NCBI RefSeq assembly: GCF_004366635.1
Contig: NZ_SORN01000004.1
Span: 214,371-278,370, forward strand
Reading direction: 5' to 3'
DNA: 64,000 nt
DNA from: Roseinatronobacter bogoriensis DSM 18756
GTDB taxonomy: Bacteria > Pseudomonadota > Alphaproteobacteria > Rhodobacterales > Rhodobacteraceae
How positions within the stretch are numbered: the stretch's first letter is position 1; every line of letters begins with the position of its first letter. The position numbers and the translations under genes were made by a program. The notes beneath the pieces were generated by a model that was given only the letters and a program-made list of their open reading frames with translations, ran no database searches and was not told the DNA's origin. Shown here piece after piece: positions 51,322 through 63,735 of this stretch.

Positions 51322-52455
51322 ATGACACAGGACTTGCCCGAATATACACTTGGTATCGAAGAAGAGTATCTTCTTGTCGATATGCAGACCTGCGCGCTGG
51401 TCGATGTGCCCGATGCGCTGATGCGCGATTGTGAAGCGGCATTGGGCAAAAAAGTCTCGCCTGAATTTCTGGCCTGCCAGATCGAAGTCGGCACAGGAGT
51501 CTGCGCCGATATTGCCGAGGCTCGCGCTGATCTGGGGCATCTGCGCCGCACGATCGCGGATTGTGCCGCCGAATACGGAATGGCCCCGCTGGCGGTGTCC
51601 TGCCACCCGTTTGCCGATTGGCACAGCCGCAAGCATACCGAAAAACAGCGTTACAATGATCTGGCGCGCGATCTGGCGGGTGTGGTGCGGCGTATGCTGA
51701 TTAGTGGAACGCATGTTCATGTCGGGCTGCCCGATGACGACCTGCGTATCGATATCATGCGCCAGATGACATATTTCCTGCCGCATCTTCTGGCGTTGTC
51801 GACCTCGTCACCCTTCTGGGGTGGGCAAGATACGGGTCTGAACAGCTATAGATTGACGATTTTTGATAACCTTCCCCGCACCGGGCTGCCACCGGATTTT
51901 GTCAGCCATGCAGAGTATCGCCGTTCGGTCGATATGATCATCAATGCCGGATTGATTGAAGATACCACCAAGATCTGGTGGGACATCCGCCCCTCGGCGC
52001 GGTTTCCGACGCTGGAGGCACGGATCTGCGATGTGATGCCGATCATGGAGCATAGTTTGACGATTGCGGCGATGATCCAGTCGATCACACGGATGCTGGT
52101 GGAATTGCGCCGCCGCAACCAGCGCTGGCGCATCTATGACAGGTTCCTGATTGCAGAGAATCGCTGGCGCGCGCAGCGTTACGGCCCGCGCGAAGGATTG
52201 CTGGATATCGGCAAGGGGGCGCTGGTTCCCATGGGGCAGCTGGTCACGGAATTGATCGAGCTGCTGGAAACCGATGCGATGGTCCTGGACTGCCTCAATG
52301 AACTCCGCGCGGCTCAGGATATCGTTGCGCAGGGCACCAGCGCCGAACGACAACGCGCGGTTTACGCGCGTGCTCAGGAAGACGGTGCGGACAGCGACGA
52401 AGCCCTTTGTGAAGTCGTCCGCTCTTTGATCTCAGAGTTCAGAACTGGCCTGTGA
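51322..52455 (+). CDS. YbdK-type carboxylate-amine ligase (GCS2 family)
   Basis: A 377-residue ligase of the glutamate-cysteine ligase type 2 superfamily. The N-terminus YTLGIEEEYLLVD, the GTHVHVGL motif and PSARFPTLEARICD are characteristic. E. coli YbdK has weak glutamate-cysteine ligase activity; the natural substrate is generally unknown. The start at 51322 is a family-typical position; a GTG at 51295 is possible. Confidence 0.88.
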   Translation: MTQDLPEYTLGIEEEYLLVDMQTCALVDVPDALMRDCEAALGKKVSPEFLACQIEVGTGVCADIAEARADLGHLRRTIADCAAEYGMAPLAVSCHPFADWHSRKHTEKQRYNDLARDLAGVVRRMLISGTHVHVGLPDDDLRIDIMRQMTYFLPHLLALSTSSPFWGGQDTGLNSYRLTIFDNLPRTGLPPDFVSHAEYRRSVDMIINAGLIEDTTKIWWDIRPSARFPTLEARICDVMPIMEHSLTIAAMIQSITRMLVELRRRNQRWRIYDRFLIAENRWRAQRYGPREGLLDIGKGALVPMGQLVTELIELLETDAMVLDCLNELRAAQDIVAQGTSAERQRAVYARAQEDGADSDEALCEVVRSLISEFRTGL

Positions 52456-52542
52456 CATAGCAACTGTTTCCGCAACGGCGCACGGACCCGCACCGACCGC
52501 TGCAAGACTTCCATGCGCACGGCCATGTCGCATTGAGCAACG

Positions 52543-53205
52543 CTATATCAGCGCTGCAAGCCGTTCTGACTCGGTCATGCAGGGGGTCAGTTTGCTTCGA
52601 TCTTCACCCGGAAAGAACCTTGCGCGGGTCGCGGTCGGCATCGGGGCGCAAGCCTCTACCAGAACACGCGGTCCTGTCTTGGCGTATTCCGCCGCCCATG
52701 CACGGGCAAGTGCCATCTGTGCCGCTTTTGACGCGCCATAAGCGCCCATGAATTTTTGTGTGCTGGCCGGGTCGTCGATAAACAGGGCAGTCGCGCGTTC
52801 AGGTGCGGCCAGCAGAAGTGGGGCAACCATCTGGATCAGAAAGCCTGTTGCGCGCATGTTGATTGCAACGCATTTATCCCAGTCCTTGAGTGCGATGTGA
52901 TCAGCAGGTGTCATCGGGGGGGCGTGGATTGCGGTATGCGCCCATAGATCGATGCGGCCCCAACGATCATGAATATCGCGGCAAAGATGGCGCATTGCGT
53001 CATCCTTAGTGATGTCCATCGTCGCCAAAGTGGCGCTGCCGCCCTTGGCTTGAATACGGTCATCCAGTTCTTCCAGCGCACCAAGCGTGCGCCCGACCGC
53101 AACGATATGCCACCCTTTTGTGGACAGGGTTTCAGCCAGCGCTGCCCCCAGTCCACGCGAAGCCCCGGTGATTAGGGCGAGTCTTTTGTCACTGTGCTCT
53201 GTCAT
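52543..53205 (-). CDS. Short-chain dehydrogenase/reductase
   Basis: A 220-residue SDR. The NAD(P) motif is ALITGASRGLGAAL, and the catalytic Tyr/Lys pair is in YGASKAAQMAL. The catalytic Ser is not at the usual clear place before the Tyr (the strand reads ALFIDDPAS), so the active site may be atypical. The substrate is unknown. The frame extends far upstream, but the SDR fold starts at the chosen ATG. The ribosome site is weak. Confidence 0.82.
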   Translation of the reverse strand: MTEHSDKRLALITGASRGLGAALAETLSTKGWHIVAVGRTLGALEELDDRIQAKGGSATLATMDITKDDAMRHLCRDIHDRWGRIDLWAHTAIHAPPMTPADHIALKDWDKCVAINMRATGFLIQMVAPLLLAAPERATALFIDDPASTQKFMGAYGASKAAQMALARAWAAEYAKTGPRVLVEACAPMPTATRARFFPGEDRSKLTPCMTESERLAALI

Positions 53206-53382
53206 GGGCGATCTAGTCCCACCTCGCGCGGAATTTGACAAGAGGGTTGATGCACAAAGCGCCAAATCGCGGGGGCAAACAGGCAATCGGCAAGAATCCG
53301 CTTGACTCGAATCTCTTGCTGCGACCGACTGAATTGGCCTTGGGGGGCATTTAAAACAACAGTTTGAACGGGGGGCTTCAAG

Positions 53383-53811
53383 TTGAGGATAATTGCTTTT
53401 GTTTTTGGGGGGCTGTTTCTGGCGCTGCTTCCTGCAGTGCCAGCGCATGCGGACAGGGTCGTTGCGCGGGTCAGCATCAGCGAACAGGTGATGCATGTCT
53501 ACCATCATGGACAGCTTATGTATGAATGGCCCGTCTCCACCGCGCGTCAGGGTAAGATCACCCCGACCGGCGATTGGCGTCCGCAATTCCTGTCGCGCAA
53601 TCACCGCTCCAGCCGCTACAATAATGCGCCTATGCCGTATTCGGTTTTCTATTCCGGTCATTATGCCATTCATGGCACCGACCAGATCAGCCGACTTGGT
53701 CGTCCTGCTTCGGCTGGCTGCGTGCGGCTGCACCCTGACAATGCCCGTGTCTTCTTCGACATGGTGCGCAGCGAGGGGATGGAGCAGACCCGCGTTATCG
53801 TAGTGAACTAG
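53383..53811 (+). CDS. Secreted L,D-transpeptidase (YkuD domain)
   Basis: A 142-residue protein with a signal peptide ending at VPAHA-D and a minimal YkuD domain: YAIHGTD, then the catalytic-Cys segment SAGCVRLHPDNA. It would form 3-3 peptidoglycan crosslinks or attach proteins to the wall. The start is a TTG at 53383 behind a GGGGGG run. No LysM or other binding domain is present. Confidence 0.88.
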   Translation: MRIIAFVFGGLFLALLPAVPAHADRVVARVSISEQVMHVYHHGQLMYEWPVSTARQGKITPTGDWRPQFLSRNHRSSRYNNAPMPYSVFYSGHYAIHGTDQISRLGRPASAGCVRLHPDNARVFFDMVRSEGMEQTRVIVVN

Positions 53812-53949
53812 CCGCAAGACCAGAACCTGAGTCTGATGCGCAACATCCGCGCCCCATGATCTGGTGGGGAGCGTTTGCTGCTACCCAATCCATCGCGGTT
53901 TGCCTATAGTGTTTGCGGAGCAAGCATAATCAAACCCGAGGGAGAGGAC

Positions 53950-54417
53950 ATGCGCTGTCCATTTTGTGGAAATACCGATACGCAAGTAAAGGATTCGCGG
54001 CCCGCCGAAGATCACGGTGCCATCCGCAGACGGCGCTTTTGCCCTGCCTGTGGGGGCCGCTTCACGACATATGAGCGGGTTCAGTTGCGGGATTTGGTGG
54101 TGGTCAAGTCCAATGGTCGGCGCGAAGCCTTCGACCGCGAGAAGCTGGAACGCTCGATCCGCATCGCAATGCAGAAACGCCCTATAGAACATGAACGTAT
54201 CGACCAGATGATTTCCGGCATCGTGCGCAGACTGGAGAGTCTGGGGGATACGGATATCCCGTCCAAGATGATCGGTGAGATCGTGATGGAAACCCTCGCG
54301 CGGATCGACACTGTCGCCTATGTGCGTTTCGCGAGTGTTTACAAGAACTTTCAGGAAGCGGATGATTTCGACAAATTCGTTTCAGAATTGCGGCCAGATC
54401 AGAAAGAGCCGGAATAG
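53950..54417 (+). CDS. nrdR: Transcriptional repressor NrdR
   Basis: A 155-residue regulator of ribonucleotide reductase genes. The N-terminal zinc ribbon is MRCPFCGNTDTQVKDSRPAED with the second pair CPACGGRF. The ATP-cone domain follows (VVKSNGRREAFDREKL). The start at 53950 follows GAGGGAGAG. ribD follows after three bases, a common nrdR-ribD pairing. Confidence 0.97.
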   Translation: MRCPFCGNTDTQVKDSRPAEDHGAIRRRRFCPACGGRFTTYERVQLRDLVVVKSNGRREAFDREKLERSIRIAMQKRPIEHERIDQMISGIVRRLESLGDTDIPSKMIGEIVMETLARIDTVAYVRFASVYKNFQEADDFDKFVSELRPDQKEPE

Positions 54418-54420
54418 ACC

Positions 54421-55518
54421 TTGAGCCCTGAGCGCGACAGTCACTTCATGCGGCACGCCATCGGCCTTGCCGCGCGCGGGCTTGGGCGGGTCTGGCCCAA
54501 CCCGGCGGTTGGCTGTGTGCTGGTGCGTGATGGGCGGGTTCTTGCGCGTGGCTGGACACAGCCGGGCGGGCGCCCCCATGCTGAAGCCGTTGCACTTGCA
54601 AAATGCGATGCGCGTGGTGCAACTGCCTATGTCAGCCTTGAGCCTTGCGCACATCACGGTCTGACGCCGCCCTGTGCAAAAACGCTGGTAGATTCAGGGG
54701 TTGTGCGTGTCGTCACAGCGCTTACAGACCCGGACTCGCGCGTTGCCGGGCGCGGACATGCGATGCTGCGTGCCGCCGGTCTGGATGTGGTCGAGAATGT
54801 CGAGGCGCAGGCCGCGCGCACCCTGAATGCCGGATTCCTGATGCGGCTGGCGCAAGGGCGGCCTTGGGTTACGCTGAAACTAGCGTTGACGCTGGATGGT
54901 CGTATCGCCACCGTAACCGGCGAAAGCCGCTGGATCACCTCTCCAGAAGCGCGCCGCATGGTTCATGCCCTGCGTGCGCGCCATGATGCGGTTCTGGTGG
55001 GGGCCGGCACAGCCCGCGCCGACAATCCCGACCTGCGTGTGCGTGATTTGGGCATGATGCACCAGCCTGTGCGGATTGTTGCAGCGCCTCGGCTGGATAT
55101 CGACACGCAGGGGCGCTTGGGGCAATCCGCGCGCGAGGTTCCTGTCTGGCTTGTACATGCTTCGAATGCACCCGAGGATGCGCGCCAGCGCTGGCGCGAT
55201 GCGGGCGCTGAATTGCTGGATTGCGGCACGAATTCTGACGGGCTGGTGCCGGACCAGATGCTTCAGGTGTTGGGACAACGCGGTATCACGCGGCTGTTTT
55301 GTGAGGGTGGCGGCCATCTGGGCGCAAGTCTGCTGCGCGCGGAATTGGTCGATGAATTGATTGTTTTCTCGGCAGGCAAGGTGATCGGTTCGGAAGGGCG
55401 TCCGGGATTGGCGCAGCTTGGTTTGACCCAGCTGGTTGATGCGCCGCATTTCAAGCTGACCGCCTTGCAGCAGATTGGCGATGATATCGCCCATATATGG
55501 TCGCGCCAGCCTCAATAA
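54421..55518 (+). CDS. ribD: Riboflavin biosynthesis deaminase/reductase RibD
   Basis: A 365-residue bifunctional enzyme of riboflavin synthesis. The N-terminal zinc deaminase has H53-A-E55, C76 and C85 ligands. The C-terminal NADPH reductase domain begins near residue 145 (PWVTLKLALTLDGRIA). Translation starts at TTG 54421, three bases after nrdR; ATG 54448 is the alternative. ribE, ribBA and ribH are not downstream in this window. Confidence 0.96.
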   Translation: MSPERDSHFMRHAIGLAARGLGRVWPNPAVGCVLVRDGRVLARGWTQPGGRPHAEAVALAKCDARGATAYVSLEPCAHHGLTPPCAKTLVDSGVVRVVTALTDPDSRVAGRGHAMLRAAGLDVVENVEAQAARTLNAGFLMRLAQGRPWVTLKLALTLDGRIATVTGESRWITSPEARRMVHALRARHDAVLVGAGTARADNPDLRVRDLGMMHQPVRIVAAPRLDIDTQGRLGQSAREVPVWLVHASNAPEDARQRWRDAGAELLDCGTNSDGLVPDQMLQVLGQRGITRLFCEGGGHLGASLLRAELVDELIVFSAGKVIGSEGRPGLAQLGLTQLVDAPHFKLTALQQIGDDIAHIWSRQPQ

Positions 55519-55552
55519 TATTCGTTGCCTCACAAAATCCACGGTGACGGCG

Positions 55553-55567
55553 CGGCGGCCTTCGGCC
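55553..55567 (-). repeat. Copy 2 of the 15-bp intergenic hairpin repeat
   Basis: The reverse complement of the element at 20920-20934, located in the 113-base ribD-tadA gap. The GGCC-TTC-GGCC core forms a small hairpin. Confidence 0.5.
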
Positions 55568-55631
55568 CAACGATGCGCGGACTCGAAGACATCTTGTAAT
55601 TCCGGGCCGCCTGTCAGAGACATTACAGGCC

Positions 55632-56084
55632 ATGACCCAGTTTCGCACATATATGCCCTTGGCGCTGGAACAGGCGCGTGCCGCAGGCTTGCGCGGAGAG
55701 GTGCCGGTGGGCGCGGTCATCGTCTCAGAGAGTGGCGTGGTTGTCGCGTCCGCTGGCAATCGCACCCGAGAATTGCGCGATCCGACCGCGCATGCAGAGA
55801 TGCTGGCCATTCGCGCGGCCTGTCTGACACTGGGACAAGAGCGGCTTGGTGGTCATGATCTCTACGTCACGCTGGAACCGTGCCCAATGTGCGCAATGGC
55901 CATCTCACATGCGCGGATCAGGCGGCTTTATTTTGGTGCGGCTGACCCTAAATCGGGCGGGGTGATGCAGGGGCCGCGCATCTTTACGCATGGACAATGC
56001 CATCACGCGCCGGAAGTCTATGATGGCATGGATGCAGATGAGTCGCAGGTCTTGCTACAAGATTTCTTCGCGCGCTTGAGGTGA
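55632..56084 (+). CDS. tadA: tRNA adenosine-34 deaminase TadA
   Basis: A 150-residue zinc deaminase converting A34 to inosine in tRNA-Arg(ACG). Ligands H54-A-E56, C84 and C87 (LEPCPMC) are present. The C-terminal helix FFARLR is typical. The ceramidase-like gene follows after four bases. Confidence 0.93.
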   Translation: MTQFRTYMPLALEQARAAGLRGEVPVGAVIVSESGVVVASAGNRTRELRDPTAHAEMLAIRAACLTLGQERLGGHDLYVTLEPCPMCAMAISHARIRRLYFGAADPKSGGVMQGPRIFTHGQCHHAPEVYDGMDADESQVLLQDFFARLR

Positions 56085-56088
56085 GACG

Positions 56089-56751
56089 ATGCTTAAGGAA
56101 CAGGTGATCGCCTATTGTGAACGCACCGATTTTTCGTATTGGAGCGAGCCGGTCAATGCCGTGACCAATGCGGCTTTCCTCATTGCCGCAATGCTGGTCT
56201 GGCGACAAACCTCTGGCTTGCCAATGGCGCGAGCAATGGCTGTGATGCTTGCGGTCATTGGGGTAGGCTCCTTCCTGTGGCACACGCATGCAACGCAATG
56301 GGCAGGGCTGGCGGATGTGCTGCCTATTCTGGGCTTCATCCTGCTTTATCTCTTTGCGGCGACGCGCGATTTCCTACGCCTCTCTTGGCTTGTGTCGCTG
56401 GGGGTGACGCTACTGTTTTTCCCGTATGCTCTTGGGTTTGGCTGGATAATGGGTCAGATCACGCCCGGACTTGGGGCGAATGCACTTTACCTCAGCGTTG
56501 CGGTCCTGATTGCGGCTTACGGGCTTTGGCTGCATGATAGCCCGACTGGCAAAGGGTTGCTGATCGGAGCAGGGGTGCTTGTCGCTTCGCTTGGATTTCG
56601 CATGGCGGATGATGCCCTTTGTGCTGTTTTCCCGGTTGGAACGCATTTCATGTGGCACCTGTTGAACGCAGTGATGCTGGGCTGGATGATCCATGTTTAT
56701 TGCCGCGATATGCGCAAGGGGCAAACCCGGAAGCACAGCAACCAGACATGA
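56089..56751 (+). CDS. Ceramidase-family (CREST-type) membrane protein
   Basis: A 220-residue protein with about seven membrane helices. It carries the conserved acidic N-terminal segment (YWSEPVNAVTNAAF), the Ser/His cluster GSFLWHTHAT and the late FPVGTHFMWHLLNA motif, matching the Zn-dependent alkaline ceramidase superfamily. In bacteria the substrate is uncertain and could be sphingolipid-like or another amide-linked lipid. Co-transcribed with tadA by spacing. Confidence 0.82.
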   Translation: MLKEQVIAYCERTDFSYWSEPVNAVTNAAFLIAAMLVWRQTSGLPMARAMAVMLAVIGVGSFLWHTHATQWAGLADVLPILGFILLYLFAATRDFLRLSWLVSLGVTLLFFPYALGFGWIMGQITPGLGANALYLSVAVLIAAYGLWLHDSPTGKGLLIGAGVLVASLGFRMADDALCAVFPVGTHFMWHLLNAVMLGWMIHVYCRDMRKGQTRKHSNQT

Positions 56752-56755
56752 AACA

Positions 56756-56782
56756 GCGCCGATCCCAAAATAGGACCGGCGC
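56756..56782 (-). terminator. Terminator of the ATP synthase operon
   Basis: A ten-base stem (56756-56765 with 56773-56782). One position is a G-U wobble in the minus-strand RNA and a mismatch on the plus strand. A short T-rich TGTTT follows on the minus strand. It lies 26 bases after atpC. Confidence 0.75.
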
Positions 56783-56807
56783 CGCATTTCTTCAGGTCTG
56801 AACCGGG

Positions 56808-57203
56808 TCAGGAAATAGAGGCGATTGCGCGCTCCAGATCATCAGCGGCCTTGTCCAGTGCATCCTTGTCAGGGCCTGAATTGTTCGCGGCCTTGCTGCG
56901 CATCTCTTGCAAGATCACATCCAGCGCAGCACGCCCTTCAGCATCGGCGGGAAAGGCGCGTTCAGCCAAAACAGATGTGCCCTGAGGCGTGATTTCGGCA
57001 AACCCGCCGGTCACGACAAAACGCGTCTCACCCTCTGGCCCTTCGGAGGTCAAGACCCCGGGGCGTAGCGTGGTAATTGTCGCGGCATGCTCTGGCATGG
57101 CCGTCAGATCACCATCTGCACCCGGAATCTGCACCGCACGCACCTGGCCCGAGGCAAGCTTGCGCTCGGGGCTGACCAGGTCGAATTGCATCATATCAGC
57201 CAT
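56808..57203 (-). CDS. atpC: ATP synthase epsilon subunit
   Basis: A 131-residue F1 subunit coupling rotation to catalysis and inhibiting ATP hydrolysis. The N-terminal beta-sandwich (FDLVSPERKLASGQVRAVQIPGADGD) is complete; the C-terminal helical hairpin is short and Ala/Asp-rich. Last gene of the atpHAGDC operon, ten bases after atpD. Confidence 0.96.
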   Translation of the reverse strand: MADMMQFDLVSPERKLASGQVRAVQIPGADGDLTAMPEHAATITTLRPGVLTSEGPEGETRFVVTGGFAEITPQGTSVLAERAFPADAEGRAALDVILQEMRSKAANNSGPDKDALDKAADDLERAIASIS

Positions 57204-57213
57204 AAGGCCCCCC

Positions 57214-58632
<1,419 letters not shown>

Positions 58633-58652
58633 TATTTGTCTCTCCGGGTTCG

Positions 58653-59522
58653 TCAGAGCGCTTCAGCGCCCGAAATGATCTCGATAAGCTCTTTGGTGAT
58701 CGCAGCCTGACGCGAGCGGTTGTACTCGGTTGTCAGCTTGTCGATCATGTCGCCTGCGTTGCGTGTGGCGTTGTCCATAGCGGACATGCGCGCACCCTGT
58801 TCCGAGGCACCGTTTTCCAAAAGCGCGGTGAATATCTGCGTCGTGACCGAGCGTGGCAGCAAATCTTCCAGAATCGCTTCTTCGGATGGCTCATAATCAT
58901 AAAGCGCATCTGCTTCTGCGTCTGCCGGAACAACCGCAGGAATGATCTGCTTCGGCGTCGGAACCTGACTGATCACCGATTCAAAGCGGTTGTAGAAGAT
59001 AGTCGCCACGTCGAACTCGCCCGCGTCAAACATCTCGAACACTTTCTTCGAGATATCGGCTGCATTCTCATAGCTGACGCGCTTGACCTCGCTGAGATCG
59101 ACATGATCGACCAGATGCGCGGAGAGATCGCGCTTCAGCTGTTCGCGGCCCTTCTTGCCAACCGTCAGGATCTTGACGGTCTTGCCTTCCTTGATCAGCT
59201 TTTCCGCGCGGTAGCGTGCGATTTTCACAATCGAAGAGTTGAACCCCCCGCACAGACCGCGTTCAGCGGTCATGACCACCAGCAAATGGGTCTGTTCGCT
59301 TCCCGTGCCCGCAAGCAGTTTGGGCGCGGTTTCTGACCCGGCGACCGAAGCCGCCAGACCATTGACCACATCAGCCATCTTGTCGGCATAGGGGCGCGCG
59401 GCCTCTGCCGCGTCCTGGGCGCGGCGGAGCTTGGCCGCCGCAACCATCTGCATGGCTTTCGTGATCTTGCGCGTCGATTTGACGCTCGCGATCCGATTTT
59501 TCAGGTCCTTGAGGTTGGGCAT
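58653..59522 (-). CDS. atpG: ATP synthase gamma subunit
   Basis: A 289-residue central rotor-shaft subunit. The N-terminal helix (LKDLKNRIASVKSTRKITKAMQMV) and the C-terminal MDNATRNAGDMIDKLTTEYNRSRQAAITKEL segment, which form the coiled-coil shaft, are conserved. Confidence 0.98.
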   Translation of the reverse strand: MPNLKDLKNRIASVKSTRKITKAMQMVAAAKLRRAQDAAEAARPYADKMADVVNGLAASVAGSETAPKLLAGTGSEQTHLLVVMTAERGLCGGFNSSIVKIARYRAEKLIKEGKTVKILTVGKKGREQLKRDLSAHLVDHVDLSEVKRVSYENAADISKKVFEMFDAGEFDVATIFYNRFESVISQVPTPKQIIPAVVPADAEADALYDYEPSEEAILEDLLPRSVTTQIFTALLENGASEQGARMSAMDNATRNAGDMIDKLTTEYNRSRQAAITKELIEIISGAEAL

Positions 59523-59544
59523 ACGCTTTTCCTCTTACCCGCCC

Positions 59545-61083
<1,539 letters not shown>

Positions 61084-61650
61084 TTATCCGACCTCTTTCA
61101 TACTGTTCTTGAGGGCCGCGAGCTGCGCGCGGATCGACGTGTCGATCATTTGCGAGCCCACCTTGATGACAAGACCACCAATGAGAGTTTCATCGACGGT
61201 CAGCTTAAGTTTCACTTTTTTGCCTGCACGCTCTGTCAGCGTTTTGACAAGTTCTTTCTCTTGTGCCGGAGTCAATGGCTTGGCGGAAGCGACTTCTGCC
61301 GTGATTTCCCCCTTTTCGGCGGCAAGCAGGTCTTTCAGGGCAGACAGCACTTGCGGCAGCACAAAAAGGCGGCGCTTCGAGGCCATTAGACCCAAAGTGC
61401 CGCTGACTGTCTGCGACAGCTTCATCTTCTTGGCCACAGCCGAGATCGCCTGTGTGACCTGTTCACGCGAATAGACTGGTGACATGATCAGGTTGCGCAG
61501 GTCGGCGCTTTCAACCAATGCGCCTTCCAGCGCGTCAACATCTGCTTCCAGAGATTTGAGAGATTTGGACTCTTTCGAGAGTTCAAACACTGCAGTGGCA
61601 TAGCGTTTGGCGATGCCAGTGGAGATCGAAGCTGGTTCGGACACGTCCAT
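61084..61650 (-). CDS. atpH: ATP synthase delta subunit
   Basis: A 188-residue stator subunit joining F1 to the peripheral stalk. The N-terminal helical domain (AKRYATAVFELSKE) and the C-terminal region with VDETLIGGLVIKVGSQMIDTS are standard. It is first in the F1 operon. F0 genes are absent, as usual in alphaproteobacteria, where they lie elsewhere. A GGAAGG site precedes the ATG. Confidence 0.97.
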   Translation of the reverse strand: MDVSEPASISTGIAKRYATAVFELSKESKSLKSLEADVDALEGALVESADLRNLIMSPVYSREQVTQAISAVAKKMKLSQTVSGTLGLMASKRRLFVLPQVLSALKDLLAAEKGEITAEVASAKPLTPAQEKELVKTLTERAGKKVKLKLTVDETLIGGLVIKVGSQMIDTSIRAQLAALKNSMKEVG

Positions 61651-61884
61651 CCTTCCATCTGTTTTTACCGGACCTCGCGTCGGCCCGATATCATGAATGC
61701 TAACTTAGACGCGGCATGTGAAATCGGCGCGGGTTTAGCAGAGGGTTTTTAATGCTGCAACCGTCTAGGTCGCGCCATCGTGAGAAAGCTGCGAATAAAT
61801 CAGACCGACAGTGCGACAATCCGCCACAGGCTTGCGCTATCATGGCGCAGGAAATGATGGGGAGCGCCCGAAAACGTTGGTCTA

Positions 61885-62748
61885 TTACGGCTTTCGGACT
61901 GTCTCTGGATTGATGATTCCTTCGTCCACATTTTTTTGCAGGGGCCGCAGTTGGGCAAGATCGCGTCGCCATGCGGGCTGGGTTCCGCCCGCGCGCACTG
62001 GATCGAGAATGCGCAAGGGTTTGCGTTCGCGTACACTCAGGCCGGACGGGCGGGGCGCGTCCGCAACGCGAACCGCTTCAACCAGCAAGACACCACCGGC
62101 ATGGTAGCGTGACAGTTTTTGGCCAAGGCTTTCCATCATCATGGCCCATCGCAACCAAGATGCGCGATTCCTCGGGGGGAAAAACAATGCGGCGGAATGG
62201 TTTTCCACCTCAAAGCCATGTTCTACCAGCAACGCTTCGACCTGACCCAACGAATAGGGGCGGCCCAGTGCAAAGGGAGTGCCATCGCGGCGTGCCCACA
62301 AGCCAGAGCGATTGGGAACGATCATTACGATCTTCGCACCTATCTTCAGGACGCGGGCGGCCTCTTCCATCAATGCTGCCGGACGGTCGGATGTTTCCAA
62401 ACCATGCAACACCACCAGACGGTCAATACTGTCAGTGGCAAGCGGCCAGTTCGTCTCTTCGACCAGGGCGGAATGGTTTGCCGCCTCCGCGGGCCAGTGC
62501 ATGACACCTTGTTGGGCAGGCATAAGCGCGATGACGCGACGCGCATCCAGCAGGCAGGGGCGCAGCAACGGCGCTGCAAAGCCGAAACCTGCCACCGACA
62601 GCCCGGTAACTGATGGCCAGCATACACGTAACCGGTCGCGCATGGCCTTTTGCGCGGCACGCCCAAGCGCGCTGGTGTAATAAAAATCGCGCAGAAAGCA
62701 GACGTCTTGGTGCATCTTGTCTCGCATATTCGATGGGTTGCGCCGCAT
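61885..62748 (-). CDS. SAM-dependent methyltransferase-like protein divergent from gloB
   Basis: A 287-residue protein with a class I methyltransferase core (residues ~45-190). ATDSIDRLVVLHGLE and EEAARVLKIGAKIVMIVPNRSGLWAR are the post-motif regions typical of methyltransf_11 domains; motif I is weak (AGFGFAAPLL). A Pro/Arg-rich C-terminal tail of ~70 residues has no known fold. The start at 62748 follows GAGGGA. E. coli also has a methyltransferase gene (yafS) divergent from gloB. The substrate is unknown. Confidence 0.8.
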   Translation of the reverse strand: MRRNPSNMRDKMHQDVCFLRDFYYTSALGRAAQKAMRDRLRVCWPSVTGLSVAGFGFAAPLLRPCLLDARRVIALMPAQQGVMHWPAEAANHSALVEETNWPLATDSIDRLVVLHGLETSDRPAALMEEAARVLKIGAKIVMIVPNRSGLWARRDGTPFALGRPYSLGQVEALLVEHGFEVENHSAALFFPPRNRASWLRWAMMMESLGQKLSRYHAGGVLLVEAVRVADAPRPSGLSVRERKPLRILDPVRAGGTQPAWRRDLAQLRPLQKNVDEGIINPETVRKP

Positions 62749-62799
62749 CGCCGCATCCCTCACACTGACCAAATACGACAGAAATGCAAGGAAAACACC

Positions 62800-63567
62800 A
62801 TGCCCCTCACGCTGAAGACCGTGCCCTGTCTGCGCGACAATTACGCCTATCTGATCCATGATGCGTCCAGCGGGCGCACGGCTGTGGTCGATGTGCCAGA
62901 AGCCGCGCCCATCCAGCGCGCATTGGCAGAATCCGGTTGGGTGCTGAGCGATATTCTGATCACACATCACCATGACGACCATATCGGCGGGGTTGCGGAC
63001 TTGCGTGCCGCGACCGGGGCGACTGTCTGGGGGGCGCGCGCCGATCAGCATCGCCTACCGGCACTTGATCACCTGCTGGAAGAGGGGGACCGCGTGACCC
63101 TTGGTAATGAAAGCGGTACTGTGATTGACGTTCCCGGCCACACGGTCGGTCACATTGCCTTCTACTTCCCCGACAGCGGTCTTGCCTTTACCGCCGACAG
63201 TCTGATGGCGCTTGGCTGCGGGCGTCTGTTTGAAGGAAGCGCCGCGCAGATGTGGGACAGCCTGACCAAACTTATGGCTCTGCCCGAGGACACGCTTATG
63301 TGTTCAGGACATGACTATATTAAGGGCAATGGGGCCTTCGCGCTGAGTGTGGACCCTGATAATCTTGCCTTGCAAACCCGCCTGGCGGAACTTGAGGGCG
63401 CGCGAGCAGAAGGCAAGCCGATGGCCACGGTCAGTCTGGGTGTTGAAAAGGCCACAAACCCTTTTCTTCGCGCATCGCTGGATTACCTGAAGGACAGGTC
63501 TGGGCAGCGAGCTGCCACCGATTTGGAAATGTTTGCCTATCTGCGTGACCTGAAGGACAGGTTTTGA
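62800..63567 (+). CDS. gloB: Hydroxyacylglutathione hydrolase (glyoxalase II)
   Basis: A 255-residue metallo-beta-lactamase-fold enzyme that hydrolyses S-lactoylglutathione to lactate and glutathione. The dinuclear metal motif is THHHDDHIGG; later ligands lie in VPGHTVGHI, TADSLMALGCGRLFEG and CSGHDYIKGN. The start at 62800 follows AAGGA. Length matches the family. Confidence 0.95.
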   Translation: MPLTLKTVPCLRDNYAYLIHDASSGRTAVVDVPEAAPIQRALAESGWVLSDILITHHHDDHIGGVADLRAATGATVWGARADQHRLPALDHLLEEGDRVTLGNESGTVIDVPGHTVGHIAFYFPDSGLAFTADSLMALGCGRLFEGSAAQMWDSLTKLMALPEDTLMCSGHDYIKGNGAFALSVDPDNLALQTRLAELEGARAEGKPMATVSLGVEKATNPFLRASLDYLKDRSGQRAATDLEMFAYLRDLKDRF

Positions 63568-63735
63568 GCGACCATCTTGCGGGCAAAAGTTAAGAAAACT
63601 TGCCAGATCAGGTGCGATACGGCAAAGTTGCAGAAAAAAGTCTTGAAGGTTGCCGAATAAAACCGAAGTTTAAGACTATGAGGCGATATTGGAAGCTGGC
63701 GATGCCAGTAACCATCAGAAACAGGAGCGTCTGAC

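Noticed and set aside
63568..63735. Heat-shock (RpoH) promoter before clpA
   Set aside because: A CTTGAA is present at about 63641, but the downstream element and spacing fit the consensus poorly.
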